DNA of 64,000 nucleotides from Chitinophaga sp. GbtcB8. GTDB lineage: Bacteria; Bacteroidota; Bacteroidia; Chitinophagales; Chitinophagaceae. The position numbers were made by a program, and so were the translations under genes. Positions 8,601 to 16,125 of this stretch are shown piece by piece (within the stretch, counting starts at the first letter, position 1; each line of letters opens with the position of its first letter). The stretch is from NCBI RefSeq assembly GCF_019091455.1, contig NZ_JAGXJN010000035.1, forward strand, positions 1-64,000, read 5' to 3'. Below the pieces are notes generated by a model. It saw only the letters and a program-made list of their open reading frames with translations, was not told the origin of the DNA and made no database searches.

Positions 8601-9436
8601 GCAGGCACGTATACTGATCTCCAGCCTTTGGCGTGCAGCTGCATGGCGGTATGCATATCTTCCGACAGGCCGGCGGCATGCCCGCCAATAGAATCCAGCG
8701 CCTGCCGGCGGAAAGTGCAGTTAGCGCCAATAGCCAGCACGGTTCCATAGCGGTTCATAGTCATCATCATGGGGCCATAAAACTGGAAAGTTTGCTGCGC
8801 AGCGCCTTTAGCAATCAGGCTATCTCCCAGGTTACCATAAGCCTGCACTACCTGTACAAAACCCACTGCATCATCACTAAAATGCGGTATAATAGGGTCC
8901 AGGAAATCAGGCAGCGGTACATGATCAGGGTCCAGCACCACACACAGCTCGCCGGTGGCCTGCTGCAATGCATTATTAATATTACCTGCTTTGGCATCTT
9001 TTTTATCAATGCGTGTTACATGGTGCACTCCCAAACGCAGGCATACACTTTTCAAGTAGGGGTCGTCTGCCTCGTCGCACAAATAGGTTTCATGCGGATA
9101 GTGTATGGCCTGAATGGCTTCCAGGGTTTCAACGATCATTTCATAGGGTTCCCCGGCGCAGAAGGTAGTTAAAATATCTACAGTGAATTTTTTAGTGAGC
9201 GGTGGTGTTGGAGGTACTGTTATAAACATGTAATGATACCATTCATGCAGCACCCGCAAACAATTGAAAATAGTAGCTGCCATCAGCAACCAATAGAAAG
9301 GCGCATAACCTACCTGCTGCGGATCAAGCAGGCAATATAAAAAATGACCCATCCCAATAATTCCCATCAGGATCATGATCCGCAGGGTCCATATCTCCAT
9401 ACGGGTAGGCGCCGTTGCATACTTGGCTGTTTGCAT
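5651..9436 (-). CDS. GT2 (cellulose-synthase-like) - GH26 - GH2-like fusion protein
   Basis: About 1260 residues in three parts (numbering from the TTG at 9460). (1) Membrane GT2 synthase, 20-560: two N-terminal membrane helices; CDEADD at 128-133; DPD at 177-179; SED at 266-268 in the TED position; QQLKW at 304-308; then several membrane helices. The processive-synthase motifs look intact; no PilZ domain is seen. (2) GH26-like domain, about 570-890, after the last membrane helix: acid/base E697 in RFAHEADN and nucleophile E802 in VMLTEAGS. (3) GH2-like TIM barrel from about 900 (RGINYQKGQQW), where the usual NE acid/base pair is GD at 1011-1012, so catalysis there is doubtful. An ATG at 9436, 17 nt past the upstream stop, is preferred over the TTG. 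It is the second gene of an operon with the GH2-like gene. Likely makes and edits or exports a beta-glycan. Confidence 0.88.
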   Translation of the reverse strand: MQTAKYATAPTRMEIWTLRIMILMGIIGMGHFLYCLLDPQQVGYAPFYWLLMAATIFNCLRVLHEWYHYMFITVPPTPPLTKKFTVDILTTFCAGEPYEMIVETLEAIQAIHYPHETYLCDEADDPYLKSVCLRLGVHHVTRIDKKDAKAGNINNALQQATGELCVVLDPDHVPLPDFLDPIIPHFSDDAVGFVQVVQAYGNLGDSLIAKGAAQQTFQFYGPMMMTMNRYGTVLAIGANCTFRRQALDSIGGHAAGLSEDMHTAMQLHAKGWRSVYVPAVLTYGLVPSTLSAYYKQQLKWARGTFELLVTTFPRLFKQFTWAQRLHYGTIPFHYFSGVIFLLNFLIPILSLALGLIPFRMDLLSFALTGLPFISATLVIRHFVQRWVMGENERGNHVVGGLLLIGTWWIYILGLFYTIIRKKVPYIPTPKDDKESDNWRLNIPNAVIALASLGAIFYGLHVDWNPYAWVMAGIAGMNFCIMLFNIIISRRNDQKRFKERFAIIKPMFFYWLSFKRQLWYFRHGVYTGIRRFALVFMLLITFTALHFLTGASRYPQPVNMRVFKQYVFYSGIFSPSAANGLTSMQQVHRYQQNYNTHFGIVSLYIPWGDEERCYLPQPLIDSIYNNGAYPLITWEPWTHLFKCAADNEALSQEKKVFHYLVKGIFDRYLEKFAAQLKALNRPVYLRFAHEADNPFYPWSPSGDNTPQEFINAWQYVHDFFVRKQVSNVVWVWNPWKAAAVPAYFPGSGYVDWLGVTSLNYGSYNGDGKWYDFKELYAPFHQQPIFRSGFPVMLTEAGSLGAAGNQRVWLSGLFEGISNSYKEIKAVVLFNSATDSNVPADSGAQMLNWRMNNPGAYFTDLANYQSTKGYHEVGAYAPVPGLSVYNTPVKEKRRLPDTIRGINYQKGQQWYKNFYTLTRREITRDLRLMQHLGINTIKRTGPGVYDRNILAVAGQCNMRVHYTFWVPAVSDVLSNKKELDRTADEVIATVNELKDNKAIIAWNIGDTLWQRLAGQFYKPTLLYHQQAYITWLKKLVSRIKAIDPVRPVTMDVSANKQLATVLRSLQQQLPEIDAFGLIVTQDTAGINQLNSLAVPYFLSQVPVTQYQQLANHRVGTFITNWQDVGERDYLTFDGLLDHLGRYRPVFYQLGNQWAGLGGKTAFPELHILRPSKLTKADDVLNYQVIIKNGKNWVLASPASPLWHFEWHLVKTDHWGNAMYMKKLGQGTSIKISMPEDAASYRLYLAASKGNDVVAVQTPLNIPL

Positions 9437-9452
9437 AATTACACTTTCACTG

Positions 9453-10772
9453 TTACTCAACTACATAAAAAGGTGTATTGGCTGTTGCAAAATGGCCCCG
9501 GCCATCCAATACTTTTACATATATACGGTAAGGGCCTTCTTTCAGAGGCGCTTTGAATACACATTTTGTATCACGGCCTGTGATAATAGTGTCCAGTATG
9601 TGCGCTGTATTTTTCCCCAGCTCATGGAACCAGTCCTCCTGCATTACTTCCCAATGGTATACCAGGCTATCCGGTACAGCGCCCTCCATCAGCACTTCTG
9701 CCGCCTGCAGGCTATGCGGCATCACCATAATATTATCTGCAGCGCCTTTGCTGTTCAACAACATGTACCTGATAAGCGGTGGTTTTACATTTACCGGGTG
9801 GCCGCCCCACAGCTCCTGCACCACACTCACTACCTGCGAACCTGCCCCCTGCTCATCAAACATACTGAACCAGGTAGGCGTGGTTTCCTGCTTTTGCCCC
9901 CAATAAAATACCAGCGCACCCAGGAACCGCGGATCATTCATTGGCAGCATGCCATACATATTCCGGTAATGCTCCGCCTTTTTTGTACTTGTATTTTCAA
10001 TGGGTGCACCCCAGGCAGTATTATTTACCTCCCAGGGACCATATGCACCCCATTCGGTTACCAGGTAAGGGCCGTTCCAGCACCACCGGTATAACCGGAG
10101 CTTGTTGTTTAATATATTCAGCTTCCCAAATGTGTTAAAGGAAATAAGATCCAGGTTATTTACACGCAGCTGGATCAAGATGGTTTGCAGCACATTAAAA
10201 TTAGCCATGGTGCTGGTTACCGGATGGTCAGGATCAACAGTGTGGATCATATCCAGCAGGTTATTAAATGCTTTATAAAAGGGACTGTAGCCAATACCTG
10301 CATTAAAGCCCAGCTCATTGCCCAGGCACCACATTAACAGGGCAGGATGACCTTTATATTGCTTTACGGTATGCTGCAACGCAAGGAATAATGCCTGTAC
10401 CTTGGCAGTATCTTTATAGAAATAATCCAGGTAGGCGCTGCCAGGCATTGGCAGGCCTACAATAACGGCTAAATTGTTACGTTGCGCCTCATCCAGTATA
10501 TTCCCCAGGTTTACCGTGTCCCAGGTTCTGATGGTATTACCCCCGATCTGGCTTAACTTTTCAAGATGTGTGTATCCGGATGCTCCTCTTACCACGAATG
10601 GCTTGCCATTGCGGTAAAGCACATACTGCTTCCCTTCTTTCTGAATAAATACTTTACGGTTATTAGGAGGAGACTTAGTGGTTGGACAATGAATAAAAAA
10701 GAAAAAAAGAGTAAAGCCAGTTAATACCTGTAGCAAGCGGATAAACCTTTTCCGGTTGATCCCATTTTCCAT
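9453..10772 (-). CDS. GH2-family-like glycoside hydrolase, membrane-anchored or exported
   Basis: 439 residues. A hydrophobic segment at 11-28 is a signal or anchor; the following IHC is not a good lipobox. The TIM barrel starts with FVVRGASGYTHLE, has the acid/base in CLGNE (E153) and the nucleophile in LVTEWGAYG (E240), both intact. A C-terminal beta domain (residues ~350-439, HWEVMQEDW..., YRIYVKVLDGRGH) may be carbohydrate-binding. It lacks the N-terminal jelly-roll domains of full-length beta-galactosidases, so the substrate cannot be predicted. The stop lies 17 nt before the ATG of the GT2-GH26-GH2 fusion, so the two are co-transcribed and probably act on the same polymer at the cell surface or in the periplasm. 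Confidence 0.82.
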   Translation of the reverse strand: MENGINRKRFIRLLQVLTGFTLFFFFIHCPTTKSPPNNRKVFIQKEGKQYVLYRNGKPFVVRGASGYTHLEKLSQIGGNTIRTWDTVNLGNILDEAQRNNLAVIVGLPMPGSAYLDYFYKDTAKVQALFLALQHTVKQYKGHPALLMWCLGNELGFNAGIGYSPFYKAFNNLLDMIHTVDPDHPVTSTMANFNVLQTILIQLRVNNLDLISFNTFGKLNILNNKLRLYRWCWNGPYLVTEWGAYGPWEVNNTAWGAPIENTSTKKAEHYRNMYGMLPMNDPRFLGALVFYWGQKQETTPTWFSMFDEQGAGSQVVSVVQELWGGHPVNVKPPLIRYMLLNSKGAADNIMVMPHSLQAAEVLMEGAVPDSLVYHWEVMQEDWFHELGKNTAHILDTIITGRDTKCVFKAPLKEGPYRIYVKVLDGRGHFATANTPFYVVE

Positions 10773-10912
10773 GTTCAGTTTAAATAAGTATGGCGTATTG
10801 TAATTTGGTTGTATTGTCTTAACATTCCCTCTTTTAATTTACGAAAAAAGGTTCGGTTTTTCGGGGTTAATCTTAGCATTTTTCATGCCGGATTCTTCAG
10901 TATTAAATAAAA

Positions 10913-10951
10913 CAGCTGGTTTACCGGGATCAGGGCCCTGCAAACCAGCTG
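10913..10951 (-). terminator. Intrinsic terminator after the ABC-F gene
   Basis: CAGCTGGTTT at 10913-10922 pairs perfectly with AAACCAGCTG at 10942-10951. The loop contains a smaller palindrome, CAGGGCCCTG. An A-rich stretch to the left gives the U tract on the minus strand. Confidence 0.65.
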
Positions 10952-10984
10952 CACGTAATTACATTAGTGTATTATTACATTATT

Positions 10985-12883
10985 TTATTGTTCCATTTCA
11001 CTCAGCTCCAGCCAGCGCATACCCTTTTCATCCAGCAGCTGTATTACTTCTCCTACCCGGCGGGTAAGGGGTTCCAGCTCTTCATACGGCAGGCTGCCGC
11101 TGGATAGCTTTTCATCAATCGTTTTCTTCTCTGTTTCCAGTTTGGCTATTTCCTGCTCCAGCAGCTCCAGCTCACGTTTCTCCTTATAAGATAGTTTACG
11201 CGCTTTGGGTGCTTCTGTTACCGGGGTTTCTTTGCTAACACCGGCAGCCGGCGCAGCAGCCTCCTGTTTCTGGCTGCGGCTTTCTTCTTTTTCCCATTCC
11301 CGGAACTGGGTATAGTTACCCGGGAAGTCACGCACCTCGCCGCCGCCTTCAAATACAAACAGGTGATCTACCAGCTTGTCCATAAAATAACGGTCGAGGC
11401 TAACAATGATGATGCAGCCCTGGTACTCCTGTAAAAAATCTTCCAGGATGCTGAGGGTGGGCAGATCCAGGTCGTTGGTAGGTTCATCCAGCACCAGGAA
11501 GTTAGGGTTACGGAATAAAATGCTTAACAGGTGCAAACGCCTTTTTTCTCCCCCGCTTAACTTGGATACATAGGTATATTGTTTTTCCGGCGGAAACAGG
11601 AACAGCTGCAGGAACTGGGCTGCGCTTACCTTTGTACCGTCTGCCAGGGGAAAATGTTCGGCAATGTTCTTCACAAACTCAATAATGCGCACATCCTCCT
11701 TTATCACAAGACCCTGCTGGTTATAGTTGCCGAATATAACGGTATCGCCTATATTAATTTTACCGGAATCTGCAGGCTCTTGTCCCAGCAGCATATTCAG
11801 AAAGGTGGACTTTCCTACCCCGTTCTTACCTACCACGCCTATACGCTCCCCTTTTTTAAAGGTATAGTCAAACCCTTTGAGAATGGCAAGGTCGCCATAG
11901 GCTTTGTACACTTTCTTCAGCTCCAGTATTTTTCCGCCCAGGCGGGTCATTTTTACGTTCAGCTCCAGCTGCTGCCGCTCTATGCGTACGCTGGCTTTTT
12001 CCTTTACATCATAGAACGCATCTATGCGCGATTTAGCTTTGGTGGTGCGGGCTTTAGGCTGGCGGCGCATCCATTCCAGCTCTTTGCGGTACTGGTTACG
12101 GGCTTTTTCCACGCTGGCCTTATCACTCTCTTCACGGGCGGCCTTTTTTTCCAGGTAGTTTTCGTAATCTCCTTTATAGATGAACAGCTGCTGCTGGTCC
12201 AGCTCTATGATCTCATTACATACGCTGTCCAAGAAGTAGCGATCGTGGGTAACCAGCAGCAGGGTTACGTTTTCCTGGTTCAGGAAACTTTCCAACCACT
12301 CGATCATGGATACATCCAGGTGGTTGGTAGGTTCATCCATGATAAGCAGGGTATGCTTGTGCTCAAAACCAATATCTATCAGCACTTTGGCCAATGCCAC
12401 GCGCTTTAGCTGTCCGCCGGAAAGGGTACCCATGTGCTGATCCAGGTGGTGGATATTCAGTTTTCCCAGGATCTGCTTCACCTTAGCATCAAAGTGCCAT
12501 GCACCCAGCTCATCCATTTTGGTAATAGCATTCGCTAACAGGCCGGGATCCGGATCACCGTCCTCGTCAGTAAGGTGCTCATATTCCCGGATGGCGTTTA
12601 AGATGGGGTGGTCCTGGGCAAAAATATTAGCCAGGATGGTTTTCTTCAGGTCAAAAGCATTCTGCTGTTCCAGCATTACCACGGTCACCTCTTTGTGTAC
12701 CCATACTTTTCCTTCATCTACAGTTTCCTTACCGCAAAGTATGCGCAGCAGGGTAGATTTGCCGGTGCCGTTCAGGGCCACCAGCGCTATTTTATCGCCT
12801 TCCTCAATGTGAAAAGAAATATTATTGAACAGTGGCTTTTCGCCGTATGATTTTGTGATCCCTTCAACCGTTACGTAATGCAT
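10985..12883 (-). CDS. ABC-F family ATPase, Uup-like
   Basis: 632 residues, two ABC ATPase domains without membrane segments, acting on ribosomes or nucleic acids in this family. NBD1: Walker A LNGTGKST at 37-44, signature LSGGQ at 154-158, Walker B IMDEPTNHLD, H-loop THDRYF (H213). The linker (~240-300) is charged and helical. NBD2: Walker A KNGVGKST, signature LSGGE at 442-446, Walker B VLDEPTNDLD. In NBD2 the H-loop reads SLDRYF: Leu496 (codon CTC on the minus strand, 11396-11398) replaces the expected His (CAC), a one-base change. The C-terminal coiled coil (~570-632, ELELLEQEIAKLETEKKTI) is Uup-like. A separate minus-strand gene ending in its own terminator. Confidence 0.93.
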   Translation of the reverse strand: MHYVTVEGITKSYGEKPLFNNISFHIEEGDKIALVALNGTGKSTLLRILCGKETVDEGKVWVHKEVTVVMLEQQNAFDLKKTILANIFAQDHPILNAIREYEHLTDEDGDPDPGLLANAITKMDELGAWHFDAKVKQILGKLNIHHLDQHMGTLSGGQLKRVALAKVLIDIGFEHKHTLLIMDEPTNHLDVSMIEWLESFLNQENVTLLLVTHDRYFLDSVCNEIIELDQQQLFIYKGDYENYLEKKAAREESDKASVEKARNQYRKELEWMRRQPKARTTKAKSRIDAFYDVKEKASVRIERQQLELNVKMTRLGGKILELKKVYKAYGDLAILKGFDYTFKKGERIGVVGKNGVGKSTFLNMLLGQEPADSGKINIGDTVIFGNYNQQGLVIKEDVRIIEFVKNIAEHFPLADGTKVSAAQFLQLFLFPPEKQYTYVSKLSGGEKRRLHLLSILFRNPNFLVLDEPTNDLDLPTLSILEDFLQEYQGCIIIVSLDRYFMDKLVDHLFVFEGGGEVRDFPGNYTQFREWEKEESRSQKQEAAAPAAGVSKETPVTEAPKARKLSYKEKRELELLEQEIAKLETEKKTIDEKLSSGSLPYEELEPLTRRVGEVIQLLDEKGMRWLELSEMEQ

Positions 12884-13250
12884 GGGGCGAAGATAGTAAT
12901 TGGGCCGCTAATAAGCGGCAAATTGGGCTGTTACAGGTATGGGCGGGCACTTATTGCGTCATCCGGAAAATTTTCGTACATTCATTTAGGAATTATATCA
13001 AAAAACGTTTGATACCTTTTATGTTGGTTACAAATGCTTTTGTCTATTTTTCTGTCTCCAGATCTGTATGGAGTGCTGCTAACCACCGCTCCATTACATT
13101 CAACAGCAAGTCACAGGTTCTGACTGTAGTATAGTGTATGCTTACCAGGTTTTTTTACATCCTAAAAGGCTGCTATACGAGATCGGCCCTTTATCCATTG
13201 GTTTATTCATTTTCCAATTACAGAGCATGTACCCTGAGGGCGTAAAAAAA
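12884..13250. other. Intergenic stretch without a gene
   Basis: No convincing reading frame on either strand. Next to the ABC-F start, CGAAGATA (12888-12895) read on the minus strand is TATCTTCG, close to the TATnTTTG-type -7 box, with CAAA (TTTG on the minus strand) 23 nt further out; this would give a near leaderless ABC-F mRNA. A short hairpin GCCGCTAATAAGCGGC lies between these two boxes. Confidence 0.4.
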
Positions 13251-13273
13251 CCCTCCCGTTACACACGGGAGGG
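13251..13273 (-). terminator. Intrinsic terminator of the EPS locus
   Basis: CCCTCCCGT (13251-13259) and ACGGGAGGG (13265-13273) form a perfect 9-bp stem with a 5-nt loop; AAAAAAA on its left supplies the U tract for leftward transcription. It lies 270 bp beyond the Wzi/RemB-like gene, so a short transcribed region follows that gene. Confidence 0.85.
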
Positions 13274-13358
13274 CTAAAACGCTTTTCACCATTTTAAATG
13301 CGGAGATGCTAAGTGCTTGAATAAAGTGGATGATCAATGTGTATCCGGTTTTCCAGCT

Positions 13359-13451
13359 TTATTTTCCTGCTTTTCTTAAAACATTGTTCACCAGCATGTA
13401 CAGTGCAGTGATCTCCACCATAACGATGCAATGTAAGACGAGTATCGGCAT
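13359..13451 (-). CDS. Candidate 30-residue hydrophobic small protein
   Basis: An ATG at 13451 opens a 30-residue frame ending in TAA at 13359. Residues 3-23 are almost entirely hydrophobic (ILVLHCIVMV, then ALYMLV) and the tail is basic (RKAGK), the layout of a one-helix membrane miniprotein. It sits between the last EPS gene and the terminator at 13251, so it would be transcribed. No clear ribosome binding site and no known relative; it may be chance. Confidence 0.3.
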   Translation of the reverse strand: MPILVLHCIVMVEITALYMLVNNVLRKAGK

Positions 13452-13543
13452 AACTTTGAGTAACGTTGTGTATGTGCTACTATACTAAGTTAACCTAATT
13501 ATATGCCCTGCAAACCACCATTTCGTGTGATTATTAGACATTG

Positions 13544-15118
13544 CTAGAAGTCGTAGTAGAGCTGCCGGAACGTGCTGCGCAGGCCTACCTGGAAGATCAA
13601 TTCGTTGAATTTCCACGCATCATTGCTCTCCTTCCGTCCTACCACAGAAACTTCTAAACGCATATTGTTCTTAGGATTCAGCAGGAAAGCAATCGTACCT
13701 TGCAGGTACAAAAGATTGGTAGATAATCCTTGTCCGATATGATTATCATATTCCAATGTACGTGTATAGTATGATTTGAAAATATCTTTCCCGAAATTGG
13801 TATTCGCAGTATCCAAGCCGTATTTGGCCAGCATAACCTCACCCCGCAGAAACCAGCGCCGGTACTGGTAATCCGCTATACTCACCCACTCCACAAAGTT
13901 AGCGCCCATGGGATGCGCCAGCGGCTGATTATAATGCCCGTAATTATTCAGTGAAGTACGCTGAGAGTATGTGAACGGGCGCGCAGCGTTCACCTCCGTT
14001 AATATGTTCAGTTTTTCTACATCAAAAATGTTATTAGACCGGAAGCCCACCTGCCCGCCAAACTTATTGCCCCACCATCCGCGGCCTTTGGTCATTTCAC
14101 TCAGCTTAAATTCATCCAGGATAAATTGTCCGTAGAAAGTGCTGTTTGCTGTTACGGCGTATTTAGCATTTAAACCCATCAGCGCGTTATCAGAAGATCC
14201 TACAGAAAACTCAACAGGGCGCAGGAATACGATCGGGTTCAGGTAACTTACATCAAAACCGCGTTTACCGGTGGAGTCGGAATCCTGCCAGATCACAGAG
14301 CTGAATAAACCCAGGGACAGTTTCCTGCTTACATTCCAATCCAGGTAGTTGAACACTCCCCATTTTTTCCTATAGCCGTTATCGTAAGATGCCTTGGGAT
14401 ACTTCATATCTATAAACTGCGCCCACATAGTGGTGTATTGTATGCGGCCTACATTAGCAACAATTTTCAGAAAAGGATAGTTAAACGGCACATCAGACAG
14501 GAGCATAGAACGATAACCATCGCCTACGAAATTTTTATCGTACCCCAGCTGAAAGGTAAAATGCCGGCTGGCCTCATAGTTAATCAGTGCGGAGGCGTAG
14601 GCAAAGTCAAAAGCTTTTCCATTACTATAATCCTTCCATTCCCCTTGACCGGGTACTACCCTGTTTGTACGGCCAAAATTATCTACATACTTAGGGAACT
14701 TACCCTGGTTCTCATAAAACTCCGTGTAAAAGGTAAGTTTATCTCCTATTCTACCGCCGGCAATGACTCCGCGGGTATTGAGCCAGGTACCTTTATTCCA
14801 GTTGCTGTGCCCTACCTGGAAATCCGGTAAAAAGCTGGCGTAAAAATCATAATCGTCCCCTTTATACTCCAGCAGGTGCTCCTGGAAAAGCTTGCGGTGG
14901 AACCAGCTTCTTTTGCGGGTACTATCTTCCGGCAGGATAAAAGTAGGCTGTACCATATAATCACGTAGAGAGGAATGGTAGCTGTAACCACCGGTATCTG
15001 CTACCGGTTTGTAAAAGCCTACTGAATACTGGCGGCCGGCGCTCTGTGCCTGCACATTATGAGCTGCGACCAGGCAGCCGAACAGCAGCAGGGATAATAC
15101 TTGGAGTTTTTTTAGCAT
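13544..15118 (-). CDS. Wzi/RemB-like outer-membrane beta-barrel protein
   Basis: 524 residues with a signal peptide (residues 1-24, ending VQA) and many alternating amphipathic strands through to a C-terminal aromatic residue (QLYYDF), as in outer-membrane barrels. Segments such as QLGYDKNFVGDGYRSMLLSD and NYPFLKIVANVGRIQYT resemble the Wzi capsule-attachment family and RemB, a gliding/exopolysaccharide-associated protein of flavobacteria. As the last gene of an EPS locus with Wza- and Wzc-like genes, a role in anchoring or releasing the polymer at the outer membrane is likely. The assignment between Wzi and RemB is uncertain. Confidence 0.75.
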   Translation of the reverse strand: MLKKLQVLSLLLFGCLVAAHNVQAQSAGRQYSVGFYKPVADTGGYSYHSSLRDYMVQPTFILPEDSTRKRSWFHRKLFQEHLLEYKGDDYDFYASFLPDFQVGHSNWNKGTWLNTRGVIAGGRIGDKLTFYTEFYENQGKFPKYVDNFGRTNRVVPGQGEWKDYSNGKAFDFAYASALINYEASRHFTFQLGYDKNFVGDGYRSMLLSDVPFNYPFLKIVANVGRIQYTTMWAQFIDMKYPKASYDNGYRKKWGVFNYLDWNVSRKLSLGLFSSVIWQDSDSTGKRGFDVSYLNPIVFLRPVEFSVGSSDNALMGLNAKYAVTANSTFYGQFILDEFKLSEMTKGRGWWGNKFGGQVGFRSNNIFDVEKLNILTEVNAARPFTYSQRTSLNNYGHYNQPLAHPMGANFVEWVSIADYQYRRWFLRGEVMLAKYGLDTANTNFGKDIFKSYYTRTLEYDNHIGQGLSTNLLYLQGTIAFLLNPKNNMRLEVSVVGRKESNDAWKFNELIFQVGLRSTFRQLYYDF

Positions 15119-15185
15119 AATTATTTAATTGTGCAATGGGGGCAAAGATATGTATAATACAAAAGTAATAGGCCCTTCCTTCCTT

Positions 15186-16124
15186 TTAGTTTTTGTCCCA
15201 GCCAGTTTGCAATATAACTTCGTATACCCGGCGAATACCCTGATCCAGTTCTATTTTGGCCTGCCATCCCAGGTTATGCAATTTACTTACATCCATTAAT
15301 TTACGCGGGGTGCCATCCGGTTTGGAGGCATCAAACTGTAAGGCGCCGGTATACCCTACAATGTCCTTTATTAACCGGGCCAGGTCCGCAATGCTGATAT
15401 CATCTCCCACTCCTATATTCACCAGCCCTCCCTGGTCATAATGCTGCATCAGGTAAAAACAGGCATCGGCCATATCATCTGCATGCAGGAACTCGCGTTT
15501 AGGAGTACCCGTTCCCCAAATGACAACTGCAGGCGCCTGCTCTGTTTTTGCTTCGTGAAACTTACGCAGCAGCGCCGGTAATACATGCGAGTTTTGCAGA
15601 TCATAATTATCATTAGGCCCGTAAAGGTTGGTAGGCATTACGGAAATAAAGTTACAGCCATATTGCGCCCGGTAAGCATCGCACATTTTGATGCCGGCTA
15701 TTTTAGCTATTGCATAGGGCTCATTGGTAGGCTCCAGCAGGCCTGTAAGTAAATAATCCTCCTTCAACGGTTGCGGGGCCAGCTTGGGATAAATACAGGA
15801 AGAACCCAGGAACATCAGCTTTCTTGTTCCATTCACAAAAGCCTGGTGTATCACATTGCTCTGGATCATCAGGTTATCATACAGGAACTCCGCACGGTAG
15901 GTATTATTAGCCATAATACCGCCTACTTTAGCAGCTGCCAGGAACACGTGATCCGGCTTTTCCTGTACAAAAAAAGTCCCTACAGCCTGCTGGTTACGCA
16001 GGTCCAGCTCCTGTGAGCTGCGGGTAATAATATTATAGAAGCCCTCCTGCTGTAACCTGCGGATAATTGCGCTACCCACCATGCCGCGGTGGCCGGCTAC
16101 ATATATTTTATCGGCTGGGTACAT
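15186..16124 (-). CDS. fcl: GDP-L-fucose synthase, copy 1
   Basis: 312 residues. An NADPH-dependent short-chain dehydrogenase that epimerises and reduces GDP-4-keto-6-deoxymannose to GDP-L-fucose. Seen: GHRGMVGSAI nucleotide motif near the N terminus; catalytic Ser/Cys in LGSSCIYPKLAPQP; YAIAK (YxxxK); GTGTPKREFLHADD; DGTPRKLMD near the C terminus. The start is taken as the ATG at 16124, one nucleotide past the gmd stop; an upstream in-frame TTG at 16133 would overlap gmd. A clearly related paralogue is found at 18792-19733, on the far side of ugd. Confidence 0.93.
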   Translation of the reverse strand: MYPADKIYVAGHRGMVGSAIIRRLQQEGFYNIITRSSQELDLRNQQAVGTFFVQEKPDHVFLAAAKVGGIMANNTYRAEFLYDNLMIQSNVIHQAFVNGTRKLMFLGSSCIYPKLAPQPLKEDYLLTGLLEPTNEPYAIAKIAGIKMCDAYRAQYGCNFISVMPTNLYGPNDNYDLQNSHVLPALLRKFHEAKTEQAPAVVIWGTGTPKREFLHADDMADACFYLMQHYDQGGLVNIGVGDDISIADLARLIKDIVGYTGALQFDASKPDGTPRKLMDVSKLHNLGWQAKIELDQGIRRVYEVILQTGWDKN

Positions 16125-16125
16125 G

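Noticed and set aside
11579..12409. 276-codon open frame on the strand opposite the ABC-F gene
   Set aside because: Shadow of the ABC-F gene; no family features, composition follows the antisense of a conserved gene.
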